DNA of 64,000 bases from Vallitalea maricola (GCF_036985595.1 NZ_BTPU01000027.1:137962-201961); one strand, 5' to 3'; numbered from the stretch's first letter, positions 17,806 through 26,628 are shown. Notes: a model not told the origin generated them from the sequence alone. Translations and numbers: made by a program.

Positions 17806-18807
17806 ATGGCATTATTTGAAGGATACGATAGAAGAATTAAAGGCATAGAAAAGACTTTAAAAGAAAATGGCATTAGTTCTATTGAAGAAGCTAAACAAAT
17901 ATGTGATGAAAAAGGTATTGACGTATATGAAATTACTAAATCTATTCAACCTATTTGTTTTGAAAACGCATGTTGGGCTTACATTCTAGGTGCAGCAATT
18001 GCTATAAAAAGAGGAATAAAAGTTGCAGCAGATGCAGCAGAAGTTCTTGGTGAAGGCTTACAAGCTTTCTGTATTCCAGGTTCTGTTGCTGACCAAAGAA
18101 AAGTTGGTATCGGTCATGGTGGTTTAGGAGCTATGCTTCTTAGAGAAGAAACAAAATGTTTTGCTTTCTTAGCAGGCCACGAATCTTTCGCAGCTGCTGA
18201 AGGTGCTATCGGTATTGCACGTTCTGCAAACAAAGTTAGAAAACAACCTTTACAAGTAATCCTTAACGGACTTGGTAAAGATGCAGCTCATATTATTTCC
18301 AGAATCAATGGATTTACATATGTTAAGACTGAGTTTGACTATACTACTAGTGATTTAAAAGTAGTTAGTGAAAAAGCATATTCTAAAGGAGAAAGAGGAA
18401 AAGTTAGATGTTACGGTGCTGACGATGTACGTGAAGGTGTTGCAATCATGCACAAAGAAGGCGTAGACGTTTCTATCACTGGTAACTCAACTAACCCAAC
18501 TCGTTTCCAACATCCAGTTGCTGGTACTTACAAAAAAGAATGTGTACAAACAGGTAAAAAATACTTCTCAGTAGCATCTGGTGGTGGAACAGGTAGAACT
18601 CTTCACCCAGATAATATGGCTGCTGGTCCAGCTTCTTATGGTATGACAGATACTATGGGTAGAATGCACTCTGACGCTCAATTTGCTGGTTCTTCATCTG
18701 TACCAGCCCATGTAGAAATGATGGGTCTTATTGGTATGGGTAATAACCCTATGGTTGGTGCTACAGTTGCAGTTGCCGTTGCAATACAAGAAGCTATGAA
18801 TAAATAG
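17806..18807 (+). CDS. GGGtGRT protein (conserved, function unknown)
   Basis: This 333-residue soluble protein carries the family signature GGGTGRT near residue 260 (FSVASGGGTGRTLHPDNM). Other Gly-rich conserved parts are IGHGGLGAMLL, AGHESFAAAEGAIGIARSA and ITGNSTNPTRFQHP. Cys near residues 50-55 (PICFENACWAY) could be functional. The high Gly/Ala content suggests a compact enzyme. It is the second gene of a two-gene operon with a NifU-like protein behind a Fur-like site. AGGAGG precedes the ATG. Codon choice (more C-ending codons than neighbours) suggests high expression. No reaction is known. Confidence 0.85.
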   Translation: MALFEGYDRRIKGIEKTLKENGISSIEEAKQICDEKGIDVYEITKSIQPICFENACWAYILGAAIAIKRGIKVAADAAEVLGEGLQAFCIPGSVADQRKVGIGHGGLGAMLLREETKCFAFLAGHESFAAAEGAIGIARSANKVRKQPLQVILNGLGKDAAHIISRINGFTYVKTEFDYTTSDLKVVSEKAYSKGERGKVRCYGADDVREGVAIMHKEGVDVSITGNSTNPTRFQHPVAGTYKKECVQTGKKYFSVASGGGTGRTLHPDNMAAGPASYGMTDTMGRMHSDAQFAGSSSVPAHVEMMGLIGMGNNPMVGATVAVAVAIQEAMNK

Positions 18808-18828
18808 TATTGTAAATAAATATTTATT

Positions 18829-18858
18829 AATCCCTGACTAAGATGTCAGGGATTTTTT
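18829..18858 (+). terminator. Terminator after the GGGtGRT operon
   Basis: AATCCCTGAC (18829-18838) and GTCAGGGATT (18845-18854) form a perfect 10-bp stem with a 6-base loop and a T tail. Confidence 0.9.
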
Positions 18859-18957
18859 ATATTAGAGAAGTTTAAGTAATGCAATAAAAATTAGTATCTT
18901 TAATAACAAGGTTATAGATTTTATTTTTATATAGATTATTTTGTCGCAAAAAAAATT

Positions 18958-18985
18958 TTGATTTTCATTTGTTTTATGTTATACT
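18958..18985 (+). promoter_or_regulatory. Promoter starting a leader of about 435 bases before the KamA-family gene
   Basis: TTGATT (18958-18963), 16 bases and TATACT (18980-18985) look like a sigma-A promoter. The next start codon is at 19429, so the leader would be unusually long. It contains an imperfect hairpin near 19030-19065 (AAAATGATTT against AAATCACTTT) and the palindromes at 19150-19181. Confidence 0.5.
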
Positions 18986-19149
18986 ATATATATGAGTAGG
19001 TCACATATCTACCCATATAGATAGTATAATGAAAATGATTTCTTAGTTTAAATCACTTTTTTCTATTATACATAGTTAATATATCTAATTCATATCTATC
19101 TGAATAGAATAAGTTTATTTCTTATTTTCGTATTGAATTATTTTTATAA

Positions 19150-19181
19150 TAATTAACGTTAATTAATTGATATTAATATCA
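19150..19181. repeat. Two adjacent perfect AT palindromes
   Basis: TAATTAACGTTAATTA (19150-19165) is a 16-base perfect palindrome. TGATATTAATATCA (19168-19181), two bases on, is a 14-base one. They sit in the long leader region upstream of the KamA-family gene. Regulator binding sites or a DNA structural signal are possible; AT-rich chance is the null explanation. Confidence 0.4.
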
Positions 19182-19428
19182 TTAATTAAATTCAAAAAAC
19201 TTGACCCGATTTTTAACATAATTGGTAAACTTTGGTTTATAGATTTATTTTTTGAACCCATAAATAAGTTTTTATAAAATCAATGACTATATATCTGAAT
19301 ATTCTAAAAGATTATTAGTTTTAATTCTATATCTTTAATTTAACAATAATTTAACTTTATGTTTATTTGCCTTTATTAATAGGCTTATACCATATATCTA
19401 ATATTATTTTTTTTAAGGAGGAAAGTGA

Positions 19429-20550
19429 ATGGATTGGAAAAAAAGTTTAATTACAACTGGAGAGGAATTAAAAGAATATATTCCTATGACTAGAGAAGAA
19501 CAGATGCTATTTGAAGATATCACAAGAAAACACCCTTTTTGTACTACAAAGTATTATTTATCTTTGATTGATAGAGATGATTCTAATGATCCAATAAAGA
19601 AAATGCAGATACCTTCATTTGGCGAAAAAAGCGAAGAAGGAGTATTTGACACTAGTGGAGAATCTGAAAATACCAAAATGCAAGGATTGCAACATAAGTA
19701 TAGGACAACAGCATTATTGTTAGCTACAAATTCATGTGCTATGTATTGTAGACATTGTTTCAGAAAAAGGCTGGTTGGACTTAGTAATCAAGAGGTTTTA
19801 AGTAATTTTGAACATGCAGTATCATACATTAAACAGCACAAAGAAATAAACAATATTTTAATTACTGGCGGAGATGCCTTTTTCTTGCCAACCAATATAT
19901 TAAAAGTTTTTATGGAAACACTTTCAAAAGTTGAGCACATTGACTTTATCAGATTTGGTACACGTATTCCAGTAGTATTACCTCATAGAATTATTCAAGA
20001 TGAGGAACTTATAAATGCACTAGAGCATTATTCAAAAATAAAACAAATATATGTAGTTACTCAATTTAATCATCCAAGAGAATTGACAGATACAGCAGTT
20101 GGAGGAATTAATAGATTGAAGAAAGCTGGTATCATAATTAATAATCAAACAGTCTTATTAAAAGGGGTTAATGATAACCCTACGGTATTAGCTAAATTAA
20201 TGAATGATTTAGTAAAATACGGTGTTAACCCATATTATCTATTCCAGTGTAGACCTGTCAAAGGTGTAAAACATAGCTTCCAAGTTCCTCTTGCAAAAGG
20301 AATCAAGATTGTTGAAGATGCTAAAAAGAAATTAAGTGGCCATTCAAAGAGGTTTAAATTCATTATGTCACATAAAACTGGTAAGATAGAAATATTAGGA
20401 GAATTCAATAAACAGATACTCTTTAAATATCATCAATCTCCAATAGATTCAAGAATGGGAACAGTGTTCGGTGTTAAAGTAGGAGAGAAGCAGGGCTGGT
20501 TGAATGATGATATATGTCTAGATGAAGAAAATCTAAAGAAAATAGGGTAA
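19429..20550 (+). CDS. KamA-family radical SAM protein (lysine 2,3-aminomutase-like)
   Basis: The 373-residue protein has the radical SAM motif C103-x3-C107-x2-C110 in NSCAMYCRHCFRKR, the FRKRLVG element that marks KamA relatives, and ITGGDAFFLP. Known aminomutases move the alpha-amino group of lysine, glutamate or a tRNA-linked residue using SAM and PLP. The usual PLP-lysine region reads FIMSHKTGKIEILG, where classical enzymes have PGGGGK; the lysine is kept but the Gly-rich loop is not. Length is shorter than clostridial LAM (about 416). It stands alone with AAGGAGGAAAG before the start. The substrate is uncertain. Confidence 0.8.
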   Translation: MDWKKSLITTGEELKEYIPMTREEQMLFEDITRKHPFCTTKYYLSLIDRDDSNDPIKKMQIPSFGEKSEEGVFDTSGESENTKMQGLQHKYRTTALLLATNSCAMYCRHCFRKRLVGLSNQEVLSNFEHAVSYIKQHKEINNILITGGDAFFLPTNILKVFMETLSKVEHIDFIRFGTRIPVVLPHRIIQDEELINALEHYSKIKQIYVVTQFNHPRELTDTAVGGINRLKKAGIIINNQTVLLKGVNDNPTVLAKLMNDLVKYGVNPYYLFQCRPVKGVKHSFQVPLAKGIKIVEDAKKKLSGHSKRFKFIMSHKTGKIEILGEFNKQILFKYHQSPIDSRMGTVFGVKVGEKQGWLNDDICLDEENLKKIG

Positions 20551-20624
20551 ATAGAATCTATTAGATTAGAATAATATTAATTTGTCCCTTATGTATTGAA
20601 ATAAACCTATAGTAATGATATATT

Positions 20625-20660
20625 TAAAAAAGATAATCTGTTATATTGGATTATCTTTTC
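20625..20660 (+). terminator. Terminator after the KamA-family gene
   Basis: AAAAGATAATC (about 20628-20638) pairs with GATTATCTTTT (20649-20659) over a 10-base loop, ending in T. Confidence 0.75.
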
Positions 20661-20725
20661 TTGTGAATAGAAAAGATACTAATACGTTTAGCCGTTTTCC
20701 ATATTGAAAGAAGGGACATGTAATT

Positions 20726-21400
20726 ATGTTTAAAGTTTTTATAGTTGAAGATGATACAACAATTGCAAATATCATATCTGATAATCTTAAGAAATGGGGA
20801 TACGAGACAGCGGTTGCAAAAGAATTCTCGGATGTTTTCTCAGAATATGTTAGTTTTAAGCCTGACCTGGTTCTATTAGATATTGTATTACCGTTATATG
20901 ACGGTTATTATTGGTGTTCAAAGATAAGACAAGAATCAAAAGTACCTATTATTTTTATATCATCAAAGGATTCTAATATGGATGTATTGATGGCTATCAA
21001 TATGGGTGCAGATGATTATGTGACGAAACCTTTTTCTATGGAGATTCTTCTTGCTAAGATAAGTGCCCTTATTAGAAGAACATATTCTTATACCAATAAG
21101 GCAACTAATCTTATTGAACATAAAGGAGCAATACTTAATATTGATGATGGAACATTAGTGTATAATGATGAGAAAATTGATTTGACGAAAAATGAATACA
21201 GGATATTATATGTGTTAATGAGTAATAAGGACAGTATTGTTTCAAGAGACAAGATTATGAGAAATCTATGGGAGCATGAAAGTTTTGTAGATGATAATAC
21301 TTTAACTGTCAACATTAATAGATTGAGAAAAAAATTGGATAACAAAGGTTTGGATAATTTTATTGCTACGAAAAAAGGACAGGGGTATATTATAGAATGA
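20726..21400 (+). CDS. OmpR/BceR-type response regulator
   Basis: This 224-residue protein has a receiver domain with acidic pair VEDD (8-10), phospho-acceptor Asp52 in LLLDIVLP and Lys in the DDYVTKPF segment. It is followed by a winged-helix effector domain (LTKNEYRILYVLM, LTVNINRLRKKL). The closest type is BceR/GraR. The stop overlaps the start of the kinase gene (ATGA). With the intramembrane-sensing kinase downstream it should control a peptide-resistance transporter. The BceAB-like genes are 7 kb upstream, not adjacent. Confidence 0.92.
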   Translation: MFKVFIVEDDTTIANIISDNLKKWGYETAVAKEFSDVFSEYVSFKPDLVLLDIVLPLYDGYYWCSKIRQESKVPIIFISSKDSNMDVLMAINMGADDYVTKPFSMEILLAKISALIRRTYSYTNKATNLIEHKGAILNIDDGTLVYNDEKIDLTKNEYRILYVLMSNKDSIVSRDKIMRNLWEHESFVDDNTLTVNINRLRKKLDNKGLDNFIATKKGQGYIIE

Positions 21401-22422
21401 ATATATTAAAATATTTGAGAGACAGAATTAGTCTTATATTATTTTATGTGGTAAATCTATTTGTTATTAATCTAATATTGATCTTGGATGAAAGCAACGC
21501 TGTAAATATTAATAATATTATATATATGGACATTTTATCATTATTCATAATTGGAGTTTACTTGGCTAGAGAATATAGAAAATATAATATTCTATATAAA
21601 GATATAGAGTATAAAATCAATCATCATCATTTTGAAGAGTTTGAGATAAGTGGTAATATGCATTATATTAAGATAATTTATTTTAAGTTGTTCAATGAGT
21701 TTTTTAGGAATGTTAATACTTCTAAGGAAATGTTGGATAAGGATAATGATGAGTATTATGATTTTATAACTTCTTGGGTTCATGCGGTTAAAATACCTAT
21801 TGCTGCTAGTAGATTACTTATTGAGAGTAATGAAGAGAATACAAAAGATACCTTGGTCAGTATTGAGAATGAGATAGATAAGATTGAGAGATATGTTGAA
21901 CAGACTTTGTATTATTCTAGAAGTATGAGTTTTTCTAAGGATTATCTGATTAGGGAATATAATCTGAATAAGCTGGTAAAACAGTCCATCAAGAAATTTG
22001 CTAAGACATTTATTGGTAAGAAGATTGCTTTGACAGTGGATATTGATGAGGATATCAGTATTTTTACAGATAAAAAATGGTTTGGATTCATATTAGAGCA
22101 ATTACTTTCTAATGCGTTGAAGTATACGGATAAAAGCGATGGTAGGATTGATATTAGTACTTATGAAGATGATAGGGAATATAGATTGCTTATTAGGGAT
22201 AATGGAGTAGGTATTAAGATTGAAGATCTTAGGAGAGTTTTTGAGAGAGGTTTTACTGGATTTAATGGTAGGTATTTTGAGAAGTCTACAGGAATGGGGT
22301 TGTATTTGGCTAGAAAATTAGCTGGGAAGTTGGGACATAAGATTACTATTGAGTCTAAGTCTAATGTTTATACTTTGGTTAGGATTCATGTTAGTAAGGT
22401 GGGGGAATATTTTTTGAGGTAA
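21397..22422 (+). CDS. BceS-like intramembrane-sensing histidine kinase
   Basis: The protein is 341 residues. Two membrane helices lie near the N-terminus (about 12-30 and 40-57) with only a few residues between them, so there is no external sensor domain. The phosphorylation site is His129 in SWVHAVKIPIAAS, the pattern of BceS/GraS kinases. The ATPase domain has NALKYTDK, DNGVGI and GMGLYLARKL. Such kinases get their signal from a BceAB transporter. Codons here are noticeably rich in G-ending forms compared with neighbours. Confidence 0.92.
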   Translation: MNILKYLRDRISLILFYVVNLFVINLILILDESNAVNINNIIYMDILSLFIIGVYLAREYRKYNILYKDIEYKINHHHFEEFEISGNMHYIKIIYFKLFNEFFRNVNTSKEMLDKDNDEYYDFITSWVHAVKIPIAASRLLIESNEENTKDTLVSIENEIDKIERYVEQTLYYSRSMSFSKDYLIREYNLNKLVKQSIKKFAKTFIGKKIALTVDIDEDISIFTDKKWFGFILEQLLSNALKYTDKSDGRIDISTYEDDREYRLLIRDNGVGIKIEDLRRVFERGFTGFNGRYFEKSTGMGLYLARKLAGKLGHKITIESKSNVYTLVRIHVSKVGEYFLR

Positions 22423-22479
22423 GGGATTACTTTTAGAAAATTAGTTAGTAAAATTTTGGTGAAATGATTTGGCTGGGGC

Positions 22480-22523
22480 AAGGTGTATATAGGTGGTTTA
22501 NNTAAACCACCTATATACACCTT
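22480..22523. repeat. Perfect 21-bp inverted repeat with NN at the centre (probable collapsed repeat copy)
   Basis: Positions 22480-22500 and 22503-22523 are exact reverse complements (outer part AAGGTGTATATAGG). The only two unresolved bases of the window, 22501-22502, sit between them. Arm length and perfection match the outer stems of the structured repeats at 26685 and 29903, whose cores are 126-127 bases. I infer that a core of similar size is missing here. A true short hairpin with two uncalled bases is the alternative. Confidence 0.6.
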
Positions 22524-22554
22524 TGGTTAGTCAGAGTGAAAGATGAAAAATATA

Positions 22555-22660
22555 TTAAGAGCTGATTTTCTTTTCGAATAGGTCTACTTTGACGGAGACA
22601 TCCATGTATTTTTTTATAGTGGTGTATCCTGTTTTTTTGTAGAAAGCCCTTGACACATAT
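22555..22660 (-). pseudogene. C-terminal remnant of a GNAT acetyltransferase
   Basis: On the minus strand the frame reads YVSRAFYKKTGYTTIKKYMD and then VSVKVDLFEKKISS and a stop. The A-F-Y-K-K-x-G-Y core is the last helix and strand of GNAT N-acetyltransferases. Upstream in this frame there is a stop, and the promoter of the pheS leader (TTGACA at 22650) overlaps the fragment. Only about 34 codons remain, with no start, so this is a relic. Confidence 0.6.
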
Positions 22661-22677
22661 TAGGAATATGATAAAAT
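22650..22677 (+). promoter_or_regulatory. Promoter of the pheST leader
   Basis: TTGACA (22650-22655), 16 bases and TAAAAT (22672-22677) precede the T-box leader. The -35 region lies inside the GNAT remnant. Confidence 0.75.
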
Positions 22678-22699
22678 AGGAAGTAAATTATTAATATGA

Positions 22700-22981
22700 A
22701 TATTAAATAAAGGCAATGATAGTGTATAAGTAGGTAGGTATTTTACTTTTAGAGAGAAAGTGTCGTTGGCTGAAAGCACTTTTAAGTTCTGATATCTGGT
22801 GAATTTCCCACTTGAGCTGTATTTCTGAACATGGATGATCTTTGATAGGATATAAGTAGGAGATAACGTTGAGCGCGTTACGTTAGTTGAGTGTCTAATT
22901 AGGCTTAGTGTAGTTTGCCTATTGAAATTAGGGTGGTACCACCGAAGTTTGCTCGGTCCCTTGTAGGGATGGAGTTTTTTT
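22700..22981 (+). ncRNA. T-box riboswitch of pheST, probably phenylalanine-specific
   Basis: The T-box AGGGTGGTACCACCG (22930-22944) is followed by a terminator, CTCGGTCCCT (22952-22961) against AGGGATGGAG (22965-22974), with one mismatch, and a T-run. Upstream are AGAGAG/GGTGAA stem I elements. The specifier is read as TTC at 22805-22807 in GTGAATTTCCCACTTGAG, a Phe codon. The gene downstream is phenylalanyl-tRNA synthetase, which agrees. Exact helix borders were not modelled. Confidence 0.85.
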
Positions 22982-23036
22982 ATTGCGTATTATAGTTTTA
23001 CCTATTTTAATAAAAAGTTTGAAAGGAGTATATAGC

Positions 23037-24056
23037 ATGAAAGAAAAGTTACAGGCTATAAAAGAAGAAGCTTTAAAAAGTATTAATGAAGCAGCAGACT
23101 TGAAAGTCCTTAATGACATTAGAGTTAACTTTTTAGGTAAAAAAGGAGAGTTAACAAGTGTTTTAAGAGGTATGAAAGATTTGACTAAGGAAGAAAGACC
23201 AGTTATTGGACAGTTGGCTAATGAGGTTAGGAATCTAATAGAGGAAAAATTAGAGGATGCTAAGGGTAGTTTAGCTAAGAAGCAAAGAGAGAAACAGTTA
23301 AAAGAAGAAGTTATTGATGTTACCATGCCAGCTAAGAAGGTTGTTATGGGTCGCAGACATCCAATGAATATTGTTCTTGATGATATCAAAGATATTTTTA
23401 TAGGAATGGGCTATCAAATTGCTGAAGGTCCTGAAATTGAAAATGATTACTATAATTTTGAAGCGTTAAATATCCCAGATAATCATCCGGCAAAAGATGA
23501 ACAAGATACTTTTTATATAACCAAAGATATCGTACTTAGAAGTCAAACATCTCCTGTTCAAGTGCGAACAATGGAGAAACAAAAGCCACCTATTAAAATT
23601 ATTGCTCCTGGTAGAGTTTATCGTTCTGACGAAGTGGATGCTACTCACTCACCTGTATTTAATCAAATAGAAGGTTTAGTAATTGATAAAAACATTACTA
23701 TGGCTGATTTGAAAGGTGCTTTAGCTGTATTTGCATCAGAACTTTATGGGGATGGTGTAAAGGTAAGATTTAGACCTCATCATTTTCAATTTACTGAGCC
23801 TAGTGCAGAAATGGATGTTTCCTGCTTTGCATGTGGTGGAAAAGGATGCAGAATATGTAAAGGTGAAGGCTGGATTGAAATTTTAGGCTGTGGTATGGTA
23901 CATCCAAGAGTATTAGAAATGTCTGGAATTGATCCAAAAGAATACAGTGGTTTTGCTTTTGGAATGGGTATAGAGAGAATTGCTATGATGAGATATGGCA
24001 TTAATGATATCCGTCTATTTTATGAAAATGATGTAAGATTCTTATCTCAATTCTAA
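23037..24056 (+). CDS. pheS: Phenylalanyl-tRNA synthetase alpha subunit
   Basis: The 339 residues form the catalytic class II subunit that makes Phe-tRNA. An N-terminal coiled coil (1-90) is followed by motif 2 (PGRVYRSDEVDATHSPVFNQ), the FRPHHFQFTEPSAE region and motif 3 GFAFGMGIERIAMMRYG. A CFACGGKGCRICKGEG stretch carries four cysteines, which may bind zinc as in several Firmicute enzymes. The ATG at 23037 is preferred because AAAGGAG ends 8 bases before it. It is translated after the Phe T-box and followed by pheT. Confidence 0.97.
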   Translation: MKEKLQAIKEEALKSINEAADLKVLNDIRVNFLGKKGELTSVLRGMKDLTKEERPVIGQLANEVRNLIEEKLEDAKGSLAKKQREKQLKEEVIDVTMPAKKVVMGRRHPMNIVLDDIKDIFIGMGYQIAEGPEIENDYYNFEALNIPDNHPAKDEQDTFYITKDIVLRSQTSPVQVRTMEKQKPPIKIIAPGRVYRSDEVDATHSPVFNQIEGLVIDKNITMADLKGALAVFASELYGDGVKVRFRPHHFQFTEPSAEMDVSCFACGGKGCRICKGEGWIEILGCGMVHPRVLEMSGIDPKEYSGFAFGMGIERIAMMRYGINDIRLFYENDVRFLSQF

Positions 24057-24178
24057 TTGGTTTTACAGTAGGACAAGGAATGTAAGAATATGAAGAACTA
24101 AAATGTATAGAAATTAAGTAAGAATTAATGTAATAGGAAAGTAATTCCATTGAATATTTATAAGGAAGGTGTAAAAAC

Positions 24179-26572
24179 ATGAATGTACCTATGCAGTGGT
24201 TGAAAGACTACGTTAATATAGACTGTGATATTAAAACTTTTATAGATAGTATGACAATGTCAGGCTCTAAGGTAGAAGGTTATGAAGAATTAGGAAAAGA
24301 AATTAGTAAGGTAGTAGTTGGGAAAATATTAAAGATTGAAAAGCATCCAGATGCTGATAAATTAGTTGTAACACAGGTTAATGTAGGTGAAGAAGAGCCT
24401 ATACAGATTGTTACTGGAGCAAATAATATCAGTGAAGGAGATTATGTGCCAATAGCTCTTGTTGGTTCTACATTACCAGATGATATTAAGATTAAGAAAG
24501 GGAAATTAAGAGGAATCCCATCTAATGGTATGATGTGTTCTGTTGAGGAACTTGGTTTAATGAGAGAAGATTTCCCTGAAGCACCAGAGCATGGTATCTA
24601 TATATTTGATAAAGAATATGAATTAGGCATGGATGTTAAGAGTATATTTGGATTGGATGATATTGTAGTAGAGTATGAAATTACATCTAACCGTCCTGAC
24701 TGTTTCAGCATTGTAGGTATTGCTCGTGAAGCAGCAGCAACTTTCGGTAAAGATTTCAAATATCCTGAAATTAAAGTTGATGAAGTTGAAGGTAATGCCA
24801 ATGATTATATTAAAATAGAAATAGAAGATGAAGATCTATGTGCTAGATTTGCAGGTAGAGTAGTTAAGAATCTTAAGATAGAGCCATCACCATGGTGGTT
24901 AAAAAAGAGATTATTATCATGTGGTGTTAGACCAATAAACAATATCGTTGATATAACTAATTTTGTTATGCTGGAATTTGGTCAGCCTATGCATGCATAC
25001 GATTTAGATAAACTAGAAGGAAAGAAAGTTATTGCAAGAAGAGCTAAAGACAATGAAAAGATAATGACATTAGATGGTGAAGAAAGAGAATTAGATTCTT
25101 CCATGCTTGTAATAGCTGATGAAAACAAACCAGTGTCAATAGCTGGTATCATGGGCGGAGAAGATACTAAAGTAACAGAAGAAACTAATACATTACTTTT
25201 TGAAGCTGCTAACTTTGAAGGAACTAATGTACGTTTTACTTCTAAAAAGATAGGACTTCGTTCTGATTCATCTGCTAAGTATGAAAAATACTTAGACCCT
25301 AATAACATTGATGAAGCTATTAACAGAGCTTGTCAGTTAATTAATATGTTAGGTGCTGGGGAAGTAGTTTCTGGAATGGTTGATGTGTATCCAACTAAAA
25401 GAGTAGAAAAAGAAGTAGCTTTTACAGCAGAAGGTATTAATAAGTTATTGGGAACTGATTTATCTGAAGATGAAATGATTAAGATCTTTGAAAAAGTTGA
25501 GTTAAAGGTAGATAAAAATAAAGGTGTTGTTATAGTACCTACATTCAGACCAGATGTTGAAAGAGAGGCTGATTTGGCTGAAGAAGTTGCACGTTTCTAT
25601 GGATATGATAATATTCCTGTAACACTAGCAACAGGAACTCCAACAGTTGGTAAGAAAAGTTATAAGCAAAAAATAGAAGATATAACTAGAGTTGTAATGG
25701 AGAACTGTGGTTTAAGTGAAGCTATGACTTATTCATTTGAAAGTCCAAAAGTGTTCGATAAGATTAGACTTGACAAGGATGATTCATTAAGAAAAACTGT
25801 AACTATATCCAATCCTCTTGGAGAAGATTTCAGTATTATGCGTACAACAACTGTAAATGGAATGCTTACTGCATTATCTACTAACTATAATAGAAGAAAT
25901 GAAAGTGCAAGCTTATATGAGTTATCTTATATTTATCTTCCAAAAGATGAAGAAATAAAAGAACTTCCGGACGAAAGAATGCAGTTAACTATTGGAATGT
26001 ACGGAGATATTGATTTCTACAATGTTAAAGGTGTGGTAGAAACATTACTTAATAGATTAGGAATCTACGAAGGTTATGAATACGATCCTAATGTATCCAT
26101 TAATTACCTTCATCCAGGAAGACAGGCCAAAATAACAATCAATAATAAAGAATTAGGAATCATTGGAGAAGTACATCCAGAGGTTGCTGACAATTATAAT
26201 ATTGATACAAGAGCATATTTAGCTGTCATTGATATGCCAGTATTAGTTAAAAAATCTAATCTAGAACGTGCATATGAACCATTAGCTAAATATCCAGCTG
26301 TAAATAGAGACTTAGGTCTATTAGCTAAGAATGAAGTTTTAGTAGGGCAGATAGAAGCTATAATAAGACAACGTGGCGGCAAAATATTAAAAGACATCAA
26401 GTTATTTGACGTATATACAGGTTCCCAAATAGAAGAAGGATATAAATCCCTAGCATTCGCTCTTACTTTCAGAGCTAATGACCATACGTTAAAAGAAAAA
26501 GAAATAAGCAAGACAATGAGTAAGATACTTAACGGTCTTGAAAATACACTAGATGTCAAGCTAAGACAGTAA
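24179..26572 (+). CDS. pheT: Phenylalanyl-tRNA synthetase beta subunit
   Basis: The 797-residue beta subunit has an N-terminal tRNA-binding OB domain (about 40-150, KIEKHPDADKLVVTQVNVGE), B3/B4 editing domain, B5 domain (about 405-475) and C-terminal ferredoxin-like anticodon-binding domain (about 700-797, YPAVNRDLGLL). It pairs with PheS in an alpha2-beta2 tetramer and edits mischarged Tyr-tRNA. It lies 122 bases after pheS in the same transcript. AAGGTG precedes the ATG. The length is normal. Confidence 0.97.
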   Translation: MNVPMQWLKDYVNIDCDIKTFIDSMTMSGSKVEGYEELGKEISKVVVGKILKIEKHPDADKLVVTQVNVGEEEPIQIVTGANNISEGDYVPIALVGSTLPDDIKIKKGKLRGIPSNGMMCSVEELGLMREDFPEAPEHGIYIFDKEYELGMDVKSIFGLDDIVVEYEITSNRPDCFSIVGIAREAAATFGKDFKYPEIKVDEVEGNANDYIKIEIEDEDLCARFAGRVVKNLKIEPSPWWLKKRLLSCGVRPINNIVDITNFVMLEFGQPMHAYDLDKLEGKKVIARRAKDNEKIMTLDGEERELDSSMLVIADENKPVSIAGIMGGEDTKVTEETNTLLFEAANFEGTNVRFTSKKIGLRSDSSAKYEKYLDPNNIDEAINRACQLINMLGAGEVVSGMVDVYPTKRVEKEVAFTAEGINKLLGTDLSEDEMIKIFEKVELKVDKNKGVVIVPTFRPDVEREADLAEEVARFYGYDNIPVTLATGTPTVGKKSYKQKIEDITRVVMENCGLSEAMTYSFESPKVFDKIRLDKDDSLRKTVTISNPLGEDFSIMRTTTVNGMLTALSTNYNRRNESASLYELSYIYLPKDEEIKELPDERMQLTIGMYGDIDFYNVKGVVETLLNRLGIYEGYEYDPNVSINYLHPGRQAKITINNKELGIIGEVHPEVADNYNIDTRAYLAVIDMPVLVKKSNLERAYEPLAKYPAVNRDLGLLAKNEVLVGQIEAIIRQRGGKILKDIKLFDVYTGSQIEEGYKSLAFALTFRANDHTLKEKEISKTMSKILNGLENTLDVKLRQ

Positions 26573-26587
26573 ATTTATTAAATATAA

Positions 26588-26628
26588 AGTTGTCTCATTA
26601 CATTTTAGATGTGAGAGGCAGCTTTTTC
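26588..26628 (+). terminator. Terminator after pheT
   Basis: AGTTGTCTC (26588-26596) pairs with GAGGCAGCT (26615-26623), with two G-U pairs, followed by five T. The rest of 26573-27053 holds the structured repeat and the promoter of the next operon. Confidence 0.7.
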
